Origin: Chromatiaceae bacterium
GTDB taxonomy: Bacteria > Pseudomonadota > Gammaproteobacteria > Chromatiales > Chromatiaceae
Direction: 5' to 3'
Length of the DNA stretch: 10,285 bases
Assembly: GCA_016938795.1 (NCBI GenBank)
Contig: JAFGTZ010000071.1
Coordinates: 1 to 10,285, forward strand
A program made the position numbers and the translations under genes. This document shows positions 1-6,583 of this stretch, in pieces; the stretch's first letter is position 1; the number at the start of each line of letters is the position of its first letter. A model generated the notes under the pieces. That model worked only from the letters and a program-made list of their open reading frames with translations. It was not told the DNA's origin and ran no database searches.

Positions 1-106
1 TACAGCCTGTAGGGTTTAAAACGAAGAATCGACAGGTTAGTCCTGGGAGTCGGATTTAAACCGCTCGGACGGCTCGAATCAAGCAAGGATCCGTGACAAT
101 GCACCG

Positions 107-134
107 CCCCCGCCTATCTTCCATCAGGCGGGGG
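107..134 (-). terminator. GC-rich hairpin downstream of the minus-strand operon (possible terminator)
   Basis: Bases 107-115 and 126-134 are perfectly complementary (nine G/C-rich pairs, arms CCCCCGCCT and AGGCGGGGG) with a ten-base loop. The hairpin lies just past the stop of the last minus-strand gene, where a terminator would be expected. No T-run follows it on the minus strand, so it is not a canonical intrinsic terminator. It may only stabilise the 3' end, or it may be chance in GC-rich DNA. The 3' arm is part of a run of eight G residues (130-137). Confidence 0.3.
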
Positions 135-152
135 GGGCAGGTAACGCTCAGC

Positions 153-809
153 CTATTGGACTGCGGCGGGATTGGCCGGGTAGGCTGGCGGATAGTAATA
201 GCCGGGGGCCTGGGCCGGATAGTAATAACCAGGCGGCGGCATCACCGCAACCGGCGGAGCTGCGGCGCGCATCTGCTCCCAGTGCTGGCGCATACGCTCC
301 TCGGCGGCACGGCGCATCGCCTCGTAATCGGCCATGAGACGCGCCTGACGATCAGCAAAGCTCTCAGGCGACTGCGCGGGCGCGGCCATGGCCGGCGAGT
401 CTGTCGCGGGCGCTGCAGGAGGCTGCACCGAAGACTGCGCCACCGTCGCCGGCTCCCGAGCTGGTTCGGGGGTTGCCTCGGCTGGCGCCTCGGGCGCAGA
501 ACTCATGCCGGCGTTCACCGGCGCGGGGCTGGTCGCGGCCAACTCCATGCGCGCCGGCTCGGCTGATGCGGCTGGCTCGGCGCTATCGCCCGCAGGCGCT
601 TCGGGCGCGCGATCAAGCACCGACAGCAAGGTCTCGTCGAGGTTGTCGAGACTCAGGTTCTCGAAACGCTTGAAGTAGTCGATCGAATCCAGATAGAGAT
701 AGCCGAAGGCAAGCACGCTGCCCCAGAGAAAAACCTTGGGGAACCAGCTCAGCGAGGAGCGAGGTTTCTTCTTTTGCTGCTCTTCGGGGGTCTGTTCTTC
801 AGTGCTCAT
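153..809 (-). CDS. Hypothetical single-pass membrane protein with Pro/Ala-rich linker and C-terminal GYYYP repeats
   Basis: I do not recognise a named family. The 218-residue product has a charged, Lys-rich N-terminus, one hydrophobic segment at about residues 22-40, and then a short conserved-looking stretch (DSIDYFKRFENLS). A low-complexity Pro/Ala/Glu linker follows at about 68-147, then a charged helix at about 148-184 that could form a coiled coil, and a tail with two GYYYP motifs (194-198 and 203-207). The layout suggests an inner-membrane anchor with a long extension, probably periplasmic, but the topology is inferred. The ATG at 809 is preferred over a TTG at 815 because GGAG lies eight bases before the ATG and only three before the TTG. 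It starts 30 bases after the phosphorylase gene ends, so it is probably the last gene of the nagZ operon. No function is assigned. Confidence 0.75.
   Translation of the reverse strand: MSTEEQTPEEQQKKKPRSSLSWFPKVFLWGSVLAFGYLYLDSIDYFKRFENLSLDNLDETLLSVLDRAPEAPAGDSAEPAASAEPARMELAATSPAPVNAGMSSAPEAPAEATPEPAREPATVAQSSVQPPAAPATDSPAMAAPAQSPESFADRQARLMADYEAMRRAAEERMRQHWEQMRAAAPPVAVMPPPGYYYPAQAPGYYYPPAYPANPAAVQ
190..230 (-). repeat. Two 14-base direct repeats encoding GYYYP
   Basis: GGATAGTAATAGCC at 190-203 recurs as GGATAGTAATAACC at 217-230, with 13 of 14 bases identical and a 27-base period. On the coding (minus) strand each copy encodes the Tyr-rich part of a nine-residue unit centred on PGYYYP. 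The near-identity at DNA level suggests a recent small tandem duplication in the tail of the membrane protein. Confidence 0.75.
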
Positions 810-845
810 CGTCAATACTCCAGTGCCAGGGTTAGAGTGCGGCTC

Positions 846-1592
846 TCAAGGCGCGTCATGTGCAAGCTCAGTCAGGATAGCAAGGATACGATCCGCGCAA
901 ACCTGAATATTGTCCTCGATTTCCCGCATGGTGATGGGCACGCCCTCGCCCTTGCCCGCCGCCCAGTTCACCACAAAGGCAAGCGAGGCATAACAGAGAT
1001 CCAGTTCGCGCGCGATGCCGGCCTCGGGCATTCCGGTCATGCCGATCAGGTCGCAGCCGTCACGCTCCAGACGCGCCACCTCGGCGCTGGTTTCAAGTCG
1101 CGGCCCCTGGGTTGCGCCATAGGTGCCGTGCGCCACGATCGGCTGCCCGAGACGCGCGGCGCTCGCGATCAGCGCCTGGCGCAGCCGCGAGCAATAGGGC
1201 TCGGTCATATCGACATGCTCAACCCCGCTCTCGCCACCCTCGTAGAGGGTATGCGCCCGCCCCCAGGTGTAGTCGATGATCTGGTCCGGAACGGCGATGA
1301 CCGTGGGACCGAAGTCCTCGGTAATGCCGCCCACGGCGGCAAGCCCCACCACGGCCTCGGCGCCACAGGCGCGCAGCGCCCAGAGATTGGCGCGGTAGTC
1401 GATGCGATGCGGCGGGAGCTGATGCGTCGCGCCATGACGCGGCAGAAAGAGCACCTCACGCGCGCCGAGCAACCCGCGCGTGACCGGCGCCGAGGTCTCG
1501 CCAAAGGGGGTGTCGATGCGTCGCGCATCGCGCACCTCAAGAGCGGGAAGAGAGGAAAAACCGGAACCGCCAATAATCGCCAACACAGCCAT
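846..1592 (-). CDS. mtnP: S-methyl-5'-thioinosine phosphorylase (MTAP/PNP family)
   Basis: This is a family 2 purine nucleoside phosphorylase. It cleaves a methylthio-nucleoside with phosphate to methylthioribose-1-phosphate and a free purine base, in the cytosol. The 248-residue product has the N-terminal GGSGF phosphate loop (8-12), the RHG motif (52-54), a TQGPRLET segment (161-168) and the GMTGMPE substrate-binding segment (184-190), in family order and at the usual length. Where methylthioadenosine phosphorylases have Asp to hold the 6-amino group, this protein reads FVVNWAAG with Asn209. That favours a 6-oxopurine substrate, as in the Pseudomonas aeruginosa methylthioinosine phosphorylase. 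The adjacent hypoxanthine phosphoribosyltransferase gene supports this. The ATG at 1592 (MAVLAIIGGSG) is chosen because the family begins right before the GGSG loop; an upstream ATG at 1613 adds seven residues. mtnP is the general family symbol; a true methylthioadenosine phosphorylase is the alternative. Confidence 0.85.
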   Translation of the reverse strand: MAVLAIIGGSGFSSLPALEVRDARRIDTPFGETSAPVTRGLLGAREVLFLPRHGATHQLPPHRIDYRANLWALRACGAEAVVGLAAVGGITEDFGPTVIAVPDQIIDYTWGRAHTLYEGGESGVEHVDMTEPYCSRLRQALIASAARLGQPIVAHGTYGATQGPRLETSAEVARLERDGCDLIGMTGMPEAGIARELDLCYASLAFVVNWAAGKGEGVPITMREIEDNIQVCADRILAILTELAHDAP

Positions 1593-1692
1593 AAACCTGA
1601 GCGCACACCGCAAAAAATGACTTCAGTGTAGCCGAGAGACTCCGTTTCGCCAAAACCCAAAAACCGAGGCGGCCCTACCCGACGCAACCCCG

Positions 1693-2244
1693 TCAGACAT
1701 CCGCGTCCGCCACCGCATAGATGCCCGGCGCGTTGCGGAAGTAATCCTTGTAGTCCAATCCGTAGCCGTAGAGATAGCGGTCAGGCATCTCCAGGCCGAT
1801 CACATCGGCCTCGCAGGCATGGGGGCGCTGCTTGGCCACCAGCACGGCGCTGGTCACACTGGCCGCGCCATCCTCGTGACAGGCGCGGATGATGTGATCG
1901 AGCGTGACTCCTTCATCCAGGATGTCATCGAGCACCAGCACATGCTCACCGCGAATCGCCTCGGAGGGGCGATGCCGCCAGGCGAGGTCGCCGCCACGGG
2001 TGGCGCCCTGATAGCGGCTGGCGTGGACATAGTCGATGCGACACTGGAAGTTCAGCCGCGGGATCAGGAGACCAGCCACCACCACGGCGCCCGTCATGAC
2101 GCAGAGAATGAGGGGATCCTTGTCGCCAAGCCGCTCGCCGATGGCCGCCGCCATGCGATCGAGCGCGGCCTCCACGGCGGCGGCGTCAGCCAGACAGTGG
2201 GCGCGCGATTCCACGCCGGCATAGTCGCGGGGGGCAAGCTTCAT
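1693..2244 (-). CDS. hpt: Hypoxanthine-guanine phosphoribosyltransferase
   Basis: This cytosolic salvage enzyme joins hypoxanthine or guanine to PRPP, giving IMP or GMP. The 183-residue protein, normal length for the family, has the PRPP-binding signature VLVLDDILDEGVTL at 102-115 with the acidic pair Asp106-Asp107. It also has a VAKQRP segment whose Lys138 fits the base-binding lysine, and the C-terminal PDRYLYGYGLDYKDYFRN region that closes over the purine. The ATG at 2244 is supported by a GGAG ribosome-binding site; the frame stays open far upstream, but that part overlaps nagZ and is not family-like. The gene sits 62 bases after nagZ and 100 bases before the phosphorylase. Hypoxanthine released by the phosphorylase would be its direct substrate. 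Confidence 0.92.
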   Translation of the reverse strand: MKLAPRDYAGVESRAHCLADAAAVEAALDRMAAAIGERLGDKDPLILCVMTGAVVVAGLLIPRLNFQCRIDYVHASRYQGATRGGDLAWRHRPSEAIRGEHVLVLDDILDEGVTLDHIIRACHEDGAASVTSAVLVAKQRPHACEADVIGLEMPDRYLYGYGLDYKDYFRNAPGIYAVADADV

Positions 2245-2280
2245 GAGGAACTCCGTAGGAAGATGGGGTTGATGGTAAGC

Positions 2281-2308
2281 GGATGGAGCGCAACGGATGG
2301 CGCGCATC
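2281..2308. repeat. 14-base imperfect tandem duplication at the nagZ 3' end
   Basis: GGATGGAGCGCAAC (2281-2294) is followed directly by GGATGGCGCGCATC (2295-2308), with 12 of 14 bases matching. The second copy runs into the nagZ stop codon (2307-2309 on the plus strand). It is probably a small replication-slippage event with no clear function. Confidence 0.55.
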
Positions 2309-3374
2309 AGGCACGCGCGGTCGGATCGGCCAAGGCCAGCTCCAGACTGTCGTGCGACTCCAGGCGCGCGGCGGCGCGCACACCCTGCTGCCACTCGGGC
2401 AATTCGCGCAGCCGCTCGCGCTCCAGCTCGCCGCGCCCGTGCATGCGCAGCAGGCGCAGATTGGCCACCGGATCGGCATGGGCGCTCAGGGCATCGAGCA
2501 CCTCCAGCGCAAGCGCGCGATTGTTGCACACCAGCAGCATGTCGCAGCCAGCGGCCAGGGCGGCGCGCGCGCGCGCGGGACCATCGCCGCCCGCCGCTGC
2601 GGCAGCCATGTTGAGATCATCGCTGAAGATAACACCCTGAAAACCCAGCCGCCCGCGCAGAATGTCGCGCAGCCAGCGCGGCGAGAAGCCGGCCGGCTCG
2701 GGCGCCACGGCGGGATAGACCACATGGGCGGGCATTACCGCCTCAAGGCCCTGGGCCATGAGACGCTCGAAAGGGATCAGATCCTCCTGCAGCAGATCGG
2801 CCAGGGGGCGCGGATCGACCGGCAGCTCGTGGTGCGAATCGGCGCCCACACCGCCATGCCCCGGAAAATGCTTGCCCACTGCCGCCATACCGGCGCGGCG
2901 CACCCCCCTCACCCAGGCGCTGGCCAGATCGCTCACCTGCTCGGGCGAGCGACCAAAGGCGCGATCACCAATCACCGCGTGCAGCCCCCGGTCGAGATCG
3001 AGCACCGGCGCGAAACTGAAATCGACCCCCAGCACGCGCAGCTCGGCGGCCATCAGCCAGCCGAGCGCCTCGCAGTCGGCGCGCGCGCGCTCGGCATCCT
3101 GCGCATGGAGCGCGCCCAGGGCGCCGGCGGGCGGCAGCCGGGTGAAACCCTCGCGACAGCGCTGCACGCGCCCGCCTTCCTGATCGACCGCAATGAGCAG
3201 ACGCGGCTCACGCACGGCATGAATCTCGTCCGTGAGCGCCGCAAGCTGCACAGGCGACTCGTAATTGCGCGCAAAGAGGATGACGCCACCCACCGCCGGG
3301 TGGCGTAACAGCTCGCGTTCCTCGGCGTCGAGCGCCGTTCCCGCGAGATCAAGCATGAGGGGACCGAGAGACAT
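2307..3374 (-). CDS. nagZ: Beta-N-acetylhexosaminidase NagZ (GH3)
   Basis: NagZ is a cytosolic glycoside hydrolase of family 3. It removes N-acetylglucosamine from anhydro-muropeptides during peptidoglycan recycling; in species with AmpC/AmpR this also generates the signal for beta-lactamase induction. The 355-residue protein matches closely: GPLMLDLAGTALDAEE near the N-terminus, AVDQEGGRVQRCREGFTRLP at about 62-81, GKHFPGHG (167-174), the mobile catalytic loop with the Asp179/His181 dyad in ADSHHELP, and the nucleophile Asp252 in VIFSDDL. The C-terminal AGCDMLLVCNN segment is also typical. The ATG at 3374 (MSLGPLML) fits the family N-terminus; an in-frame ATG at 3386 would add four residues. 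It is the first gene of the probable minus-strand operon and diverges from hslO. Confidence 0.95.
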   Translation of the reverse strand: MSLGPLMLDLAGTALDAEERELLRHPAVGGVILFARNYESPVQLAALTDEIHAVREPRLLIAVDQEGGRVQRCREGFTRLPPAGALGALHAQDAERARADCEALGWLMAAELRVLGVDFSFAPVLDLDRGLHAVIGDRAFGRSPEQVSDLASAWVRGVRRAGMAAVGKHFPGHGGVGADSHHELPVDPRPLADLLQEDLIPFERLMAQGLEAVMPAHVVYPAVAPEPAGFSPRWLRDILRGRLGFQGVIFSDDLNMAAAAAGGDGPARARAALAAGCDMLLVCNNRALALEVLDALSAHADPVANLRLLRMHGRGELERERLRELPEWQQGVRAAARLESHDSLELALADPTARA

Positions 3375-3669
3375 GATTTCGCCCATGGTGACAGATGCGC
3401 CGAAGGCGGCGGATCGCGCTAAACCGATCGCGCATCCGTGGTTCGGTTGTCCTCGACCATTCGGGTCAGCCAAGCGCGCCCCGCTCTGGCCAGTCAACCA
3501 TTGGATGTGCTGTGGGTATAACGCAAACCACCCCAACTCAGGATGGGTTTGTAACACAGCCCCGACGCCCTTTGCACATTGACACCTCGCCGCCGCACCA
3601 TCCCGGCAAGGCGGGTGCTCGTGCTAGAGTGTGCGCCCTGAGTGGTTTTCCGATGGCGGCAGGTTTGGA
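3375..3669. promoter_or_regulatory. Divergent intergenic region between nagZ and hslO
   Basis: This 295-base stretch separates two genes transcribed away from each other, so it must hold a promoter for each direction. I see no convincing two-box sigma-70 promoter. A perfect TTGACA (3579-3584, plus strand) has no -10 at the right distance. TAGAGT (3625-3630) is a plausible -10 element for hslO but lacks a good -35, and TATAAC (3517-3522) is another weak candidate. No heat-shock (sigma-32) consensus was recognised. No convincing additional gene is seen. Confidence 0.5.
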
Positions 3670-4545
3670 ATGAGTGATCGCGATTCTCTGTGGCGTTTTC
3701 TGTTCGAGTCGACCGGCATACGCGGCAATCTCGTGCATCTGGATGCGAGCTGGCGCGCGGTGCTCGACACCCATGCCTATCCGGAGAGCGTGCGCGCCCT
3801 GCTCGGCGAGGCGCTCGCCGGGGTGAGTCTGCTCACCGCCACGCTCAAATTCGAGGGCTCGCTCATCCTGCAGGTGCAGGGCCGTGGTCCGCTGCGCACC
3901 CTGGTGGCCCAGGCCACCAGCGCGCGCACCCTGCGCGGTCTGGCGCGCTGGAACGAGGGGCAGGCGGTGCCCTCTGGCGGCCCGCTGCGCGAGCGGTTTG
4001 GCGAGGGCCAACTGGTGCTGACCATCGAGACCGCCCAATCCGAGCCCTATCAGGGCATTGTCGCCCTGGAGGGCGAGCATCTCGCCGAGGCCATCGAGCG
4101 CTATTTTTCCGACTCCGAACAGTTGCCCACCCGGCTGTGGCTTGCGGCCAACGGCGAGCGCGCAGCGGGGCTTTTGCTGCAACGCCTGCCCGGCGCCCAC
4201 ACCGAGGATGAAGACTGGGCGCGCGTCGGACACCTGGCCGCCACCCTGAGCACCAGCGAATTGCTCAGCCTGCCGGCTGACGCCCTGCTGCACCGGCTTT
4301 TTCACGAGGAAGCGGTGCGTCTCTTCGAGCCCGAGCCGCTGGCCTTCCGCTGCGGCTGCTCGCGCGCGCGCATTGAAGACACGGCGCGCCTGCTCGGGGC
4401 CGAGGAAATCGAAGCCATCATCGCCGAAGAAGGGGAGCTGCGCGTGACCTGCGAGTTCTGCAATCGCGACTATCGCTTCGACCCCGTCGATGCGCGGGCC
4501 ATCTTTGCCACCCTGCCCCATCCGCCCTCGGACGCCCGCCACTGA
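3670..4545 (+). CDS. hslO: Redox-regulated molecular chaperone Hsp33
   Basis: Hsp33 is a cytosolic holdase chaperone switched on by oxidation: four cysteines that bind zinc form disulphides, the C-terminal domain unfolds, and unfolding proteins are captured. The 291-residue product is normal length. The N-terminal domain carries typical stretches such as FEGSLILQVQGRGPL (about 61-75). The C-terminal redox switch is intact: CGC at 228-230 and CEFC at 261-264 give the CxC and CxxC zinc pairs about 30 residues apart. The ATG at 3670 follows AGG at a good distance and begins at the family start; a GTG at 3631 in the same frame would add 13 residues unlike the family. The nucleoside transporter starts 18 bases after its stop, so the two are probably co-transcribed. 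Confidence 0.95.
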   Translation: MSDRDSLWRFLFESTGIRGNLVHLDASWRAVLDTHAYPESVRALLGEALAGVSLLTATLKFEGSLILQVQGRGPLRTLVAQATSARTLRGLARWNEGQAVPSGGPLRERFGEGQLVLTIETAQSEPYQGIVALEGEHLAEAIERYFSDSEQLPTRLWLAANGERAAGLLLQRLPGAHTEDEDWARVGHLAATLSTSELLSLPADALLHRLFHEEAVRLFEPEPLAFRCGCSRARIEDTARLLGAEEIEAIIAEEGELRVTCEFCNRDYRFDPVDARAIFATLPHPPSDARH

Positions 4546-4563
4546 GGCGCGCGGAGAGCTGTC

Positions 4564-5817
4564 ATGGCGCTGCTGCAACCCCTGCTGGGTCTGGTCGTTT
4601 TGCTCACGCTGGCCTGGCTGCTGAGCGAAAATCGGCGCGCGGTCAGCGCGCGCCTGGTGCTCGCCGCGCTGGCGCTGCAATGTCTGCTCGCCCTGGTGCT
4701 GCTGAAGCTTGCGCCCGCACAAGGTGTCTTTCTGGCGCTCAATGATCTGGTGCTCGCGCTCGAACACGCCACCACCCAGGGCACGGCCCTGGTGTTCGGC
4801 TTCGTGGGCGGGGGCGGAACACCCTATGCGTCGGTCTCACCGGGCCTCGATTATGTGCTGGCCTTTCGCGCCCTGCCGCTGGTGCTGGTGATTGGCGCGC
4901 TCTCCGCGCTGCTCTTTCACTGGCGCATTCTGCCCCTTTTGGTACGCGGCTTTGCCTGGATTCTGCGCCATAGCCTTGGCACCGGCGGCGCGCTCGGTCT
5001 GGGCGCGGCGGCCAATGTCTTTATCGGCATGACCGAGGCGCCACTGCTCATCCGCCCCTATCTGGCGAGCCTCTCGCGCCCGGCGCTCTTTGCACTCATG
5101 AGCTGCGGCATGGCCACCATCGCCGGCACCGTCATGGTGCTCTACGCGAGCATGCTCACCGACGCCATCCCCAACGCCATGGGCCATATCCTGACCGCCT
5201 CGCTGATCAGCGCCCCGGCCGCGCTCATGATGGCCGGCGTGCTCATCCCCGAGGAGCGCGCGCGGGACAAGGCCCGCGACGCCATCCCCAACATCCGCTC
5301 CGAGGCGCACAGCGCCATGGACGCCATCACGCGCGGCGCCCTGGACGCCATCCCGCTGTGGCTCAACATCATCGCCATGCTGGTGGTCATGGTGGCCCTG
5401 GTGAGTCTGGTCAACCAGGCCCTGGGGCTCTTGCCCGAGGTGGGCGGCGCGCCACTCAGCGCCCAGCGCCTGCTCGGCTGGATCATGGCGCCAATGGTGT
5501 GGCTCATCGGCATTCCCTGGTCGGAGGCCGTTGTCGCGGGCTCGCTCATGGGCGTGAAAACCGTACTCAACGAGCTGGTCGCCTATCTGCAACTCGCCGC
5601 CCTGCCGCCCGAGGCGCTCAGCGAGCGCAGCCGGCTCATCATGACCTATGCGCTCTGTGGCTTTGCCAACGTCGGCAGCCTCGGCATCCTCATCGGCGGA
5701 CTGGGCGCCATGGCCCCGGAGCGGCGCGCCGAGATTGTGGCGCTCGGCCCGCGCGCCATCCTGGCCGGCACGCTGGCGACATTGAGCACCGGGGCGGTGG
5801 TCGCGATTCTGCTCTAG
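4564..5817 (+). CDS. NupC-type concentrative nucleoside transporter (CNT family)
   Basis: This is a multi-spanning inner-membrane symporter that imports nucleosides with H+ or Na+. The 417-residue protein begins with two hydrophobic helices (about 5-20 and 30-50). It has the hairpin motif GMTEAPLLIRPYL (155-167), SLISAPAALMMAGVLIPEE in the middle (213-231), VKTVLNELVAYL (331-342) and the highly conserved TYALCGFANVGSLGI (361-375). All are CNT hallmarks in the right order, and the length is typical of bacterial members. The GMTEAP form, rather than the GQSES of E. coli NupC, places it in a divergent subgroup whose coupling ion I cannot state. A GGAGAG site precedes the ATG. Its stop lies one base from the stop of the convergent clpB remnant. 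Its neighbours suggest use in purine salvage. Confidence 0.9.
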   Translation: MALLQPLLGLVVLLTLAWLLSENRRAVSARLVLAALALQCLLALVLLKLAPAQGVFLALNDLVLALEHATTQGTALVFGFVGGGGTPYASVSPGLDYVLAFRALPLVLVIGALSALLFHWRILPLLVRGFAWILRHSLGTGGALGLGAAANVFIGMTEAPLLIRPYLASLSRPALFALMSCGMATIAGTVMVLYASMLTDAIPNAMGHILTASLISAPAALMMAGVLIPEERARDKARDAIPNIRSEAHSAMDAITRGALDAIPLWLNIIAMLVVMVALVSLVNQALGLLPEVGGAPLSAQRLLGWIMAPMVWLIGIPWSEAVVAGSLMGVKTVLNELVAYLQLAALPPEALSERSRLIMTYALCGFANVGSLGILIGGLGAMAPERRAEIVALGPRAILAGTLATLSTGAVVAILL

Positions 5818-5818
5818 A

Positions 5819-5959
5819 TCAATCCTCCAGCAGTTCGCCCTGCAGCACGCGCTCGAAGGCCAGGCTGTCGCCGCGCAATTCGACCTCGATAAGATCGCCG
5901 GGGCCGAACTTGCCCGCGAGAATCTCCTGCGCGAGCGGATTTTCGAGCTGGGCGCGGCG
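5819..5959 (-). pseudogene. clpB: 3'-terminal remnant of clpB (C-terminal 46 codons)
   Basis: The minus strand encodes RRAQLENPLAQEILAGKF followed by GPGDLIEVELRGDSLAFERV and a short tail ending in a TGA stop at 5821-5819. This matches the extreme C-terminus of ClpB, the AAA+ disaggregase, where E. coli ClpB has [20 protein letters not shown]. The ATPase domains and the rest of the small D2 domain are missing: the frame meets a TGA four codons before the first matching arginine, and the upstream DNA is unrelated. The fragment has no start or ribosome-binding site. The loss is at the 5' side, so the rest of the gene was cut away by an insertion, deletion or rearrangement near 5960. The match is by eye but distinctive. 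Confidence 0.82.
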
Positions 5960-5984
5960 GCACGCGAATCAAGCCGACTTCCGC

Positions 5985-5990
5985 TATCAT
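5985..5990 (+). promoter_or_regulatory. Candidate -10 element for brxF
   Basis: TATCAT matches the TATAAT consensus at five of six positions and lies 26 bases before the brxF start, between the clpB scar and the gene. No good -35 hexamer is found 16-18 bases upstream (the DNA there reads about ACGCGA), so this is a weak or activator-dependent candidate only. Confidence 0.3.
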
Positions 5991-6005
5991 CCAGTGGATT
6001 CACAC

Positions 6006-6012
6006 AAGGAGG
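6006..6012 (+). promoter_or_regulatory. Strong ribosome-binding site of brxF
   Basis: AAGGAGG is a perfect Shine-Dalgarno core four bases before the ATG at 6017. It fixes the brxF start and suggests efficient translation of the first BREX gene. Confidence 0.7.
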
Positions 6013-6016
6013 CGCG

Positions 6017-6526
6017 ATGCTCAGTCCTGCTCAAGCCGTCGAGCAACTGGCGGCGGCGATCCGCACCGCCGAGGCGCTCTATCATCGTCTGGTGCTATTG
6101 GTAGGTACGCCGGGCTCAGGTAAAACCTTGGCGTTAAGACGCCTGGCCGACCAAGAGGGCTGTCCGCTCGTCAACGTCAATCTCGCTCTCTCGGCGGCCC
6201 TGCTCGATCTCTCGCCCCGACAACGCACCCTGCATCTGCCTCGACTGCTGGACGATGTCACGGCGTCGTCCGGTTCGTTGCGGCTGCTCGACAATCTGGA
6301 AATCCTCTTCGATCCCGATCTGCGTCAGGATCCGCTCAGACTGCTGCAACAACTGGCACGCCGGCACAGGGTCGTGGCGTCCTGGGGCGGAATCCTGACC
6401 AGCAGCACCTTCACCTATGCCGTGAACGGGCATCCGGAGCATCGTGTCTACGACGCGCACGATCTTCTTATCGTTAACTTGAACACGAACCCGACAGATC
6501 CGCACATCAAGTCGCTTCAGCCTTGA
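6017..6526 (+). CDS. brxF: BREX type 3 P-loop protein BrxF
   Basis: This is a small cytosolic P-loop NTPase, 169 residues, the size expected of BrxF, the first gene of BREX type 3 phage-defence loci; its biochemical role is not well established. The Walker A loop GTPGSGKT is at 30-37 (Lys36). A hydrophobic stretch ending in Asp92, followed by Glu95 (RLLDNLEILF), fits a Walker B-like strand. A later VVASWGG segment (119-125) sits where a sensor strand would be, and the tail contains HPEHRVYD. It ends 57 bases before a BrxC-type gene in the same direction. That pairing is the main reason for preferring BrxF over a generic ATPase. Base composition is visibly less GC-rich than the genes to the left, consistent with acquisition by transfer. 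Confidence 0.8.
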   Translation: MLSPAQAVEQLAAAIRTAEALYHRLVLLVGTPGSGKTLALRRLADQEGCPLVNVNLALSAALLDLSPRQRTLHLPRLLDDVTASSGSLRLLDNLEILFDPDLRQDPLRLLQQLARRHRVVASWGGILTSSTFTYAVNGHPEHRVYDAHDLLIVNLNTNPTDPHIKSLQP

Positions 6527-6583
6527 CGGAAGGCGATGCAGGCGAGGCGACCATCCGCCCCCGGACACAGATACAGGATAGCC

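Noticed and set aside
13..62. Inverted pair GGTTTAAA (13-20) and TTTAAACC (55-62) at the left edge
   Set aside because: Each arm is only eight bases with a palindromic core and a long spacer, and there is no neighbouring gene in view to give it meaning.
2563..2577. (GC)7G dinucleotide run inside nagZ
   Set aside because: It encodes Arg-Ala residues in a variable part of NagZ and is expected by chance in such GC-rich coding DNA; there is no sign of instability.
774..3308. Several long plus-strand frames opposite the minus-strand operon
   Set aside because: Each overlaps a gene with catalytic motifs on the minus strand, and the products are Arg/His/Gly-rich without motifs.
3579..3584. Perfect TTGACA -35 box upstream of hslO
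   Set aside because: No acceptable -10 lies 16-18 bases downstream; the region there is CCCGG-rich.
3538..4767. 409-codon minus-strand frame opposite hslO
   Set aside because: The plus-strand product is unmistakably Hsp33. The antisense product is Gln/Gly-rich low-complexity sequence typical of shadow frames.
4837..6003. 388-codon minus-strand frame opposite nupC and spanning the clpB remnant
   Set aside because: It is a shadow of the transporter gene. The ClpB-like residues lie in a different minus-strand frame.
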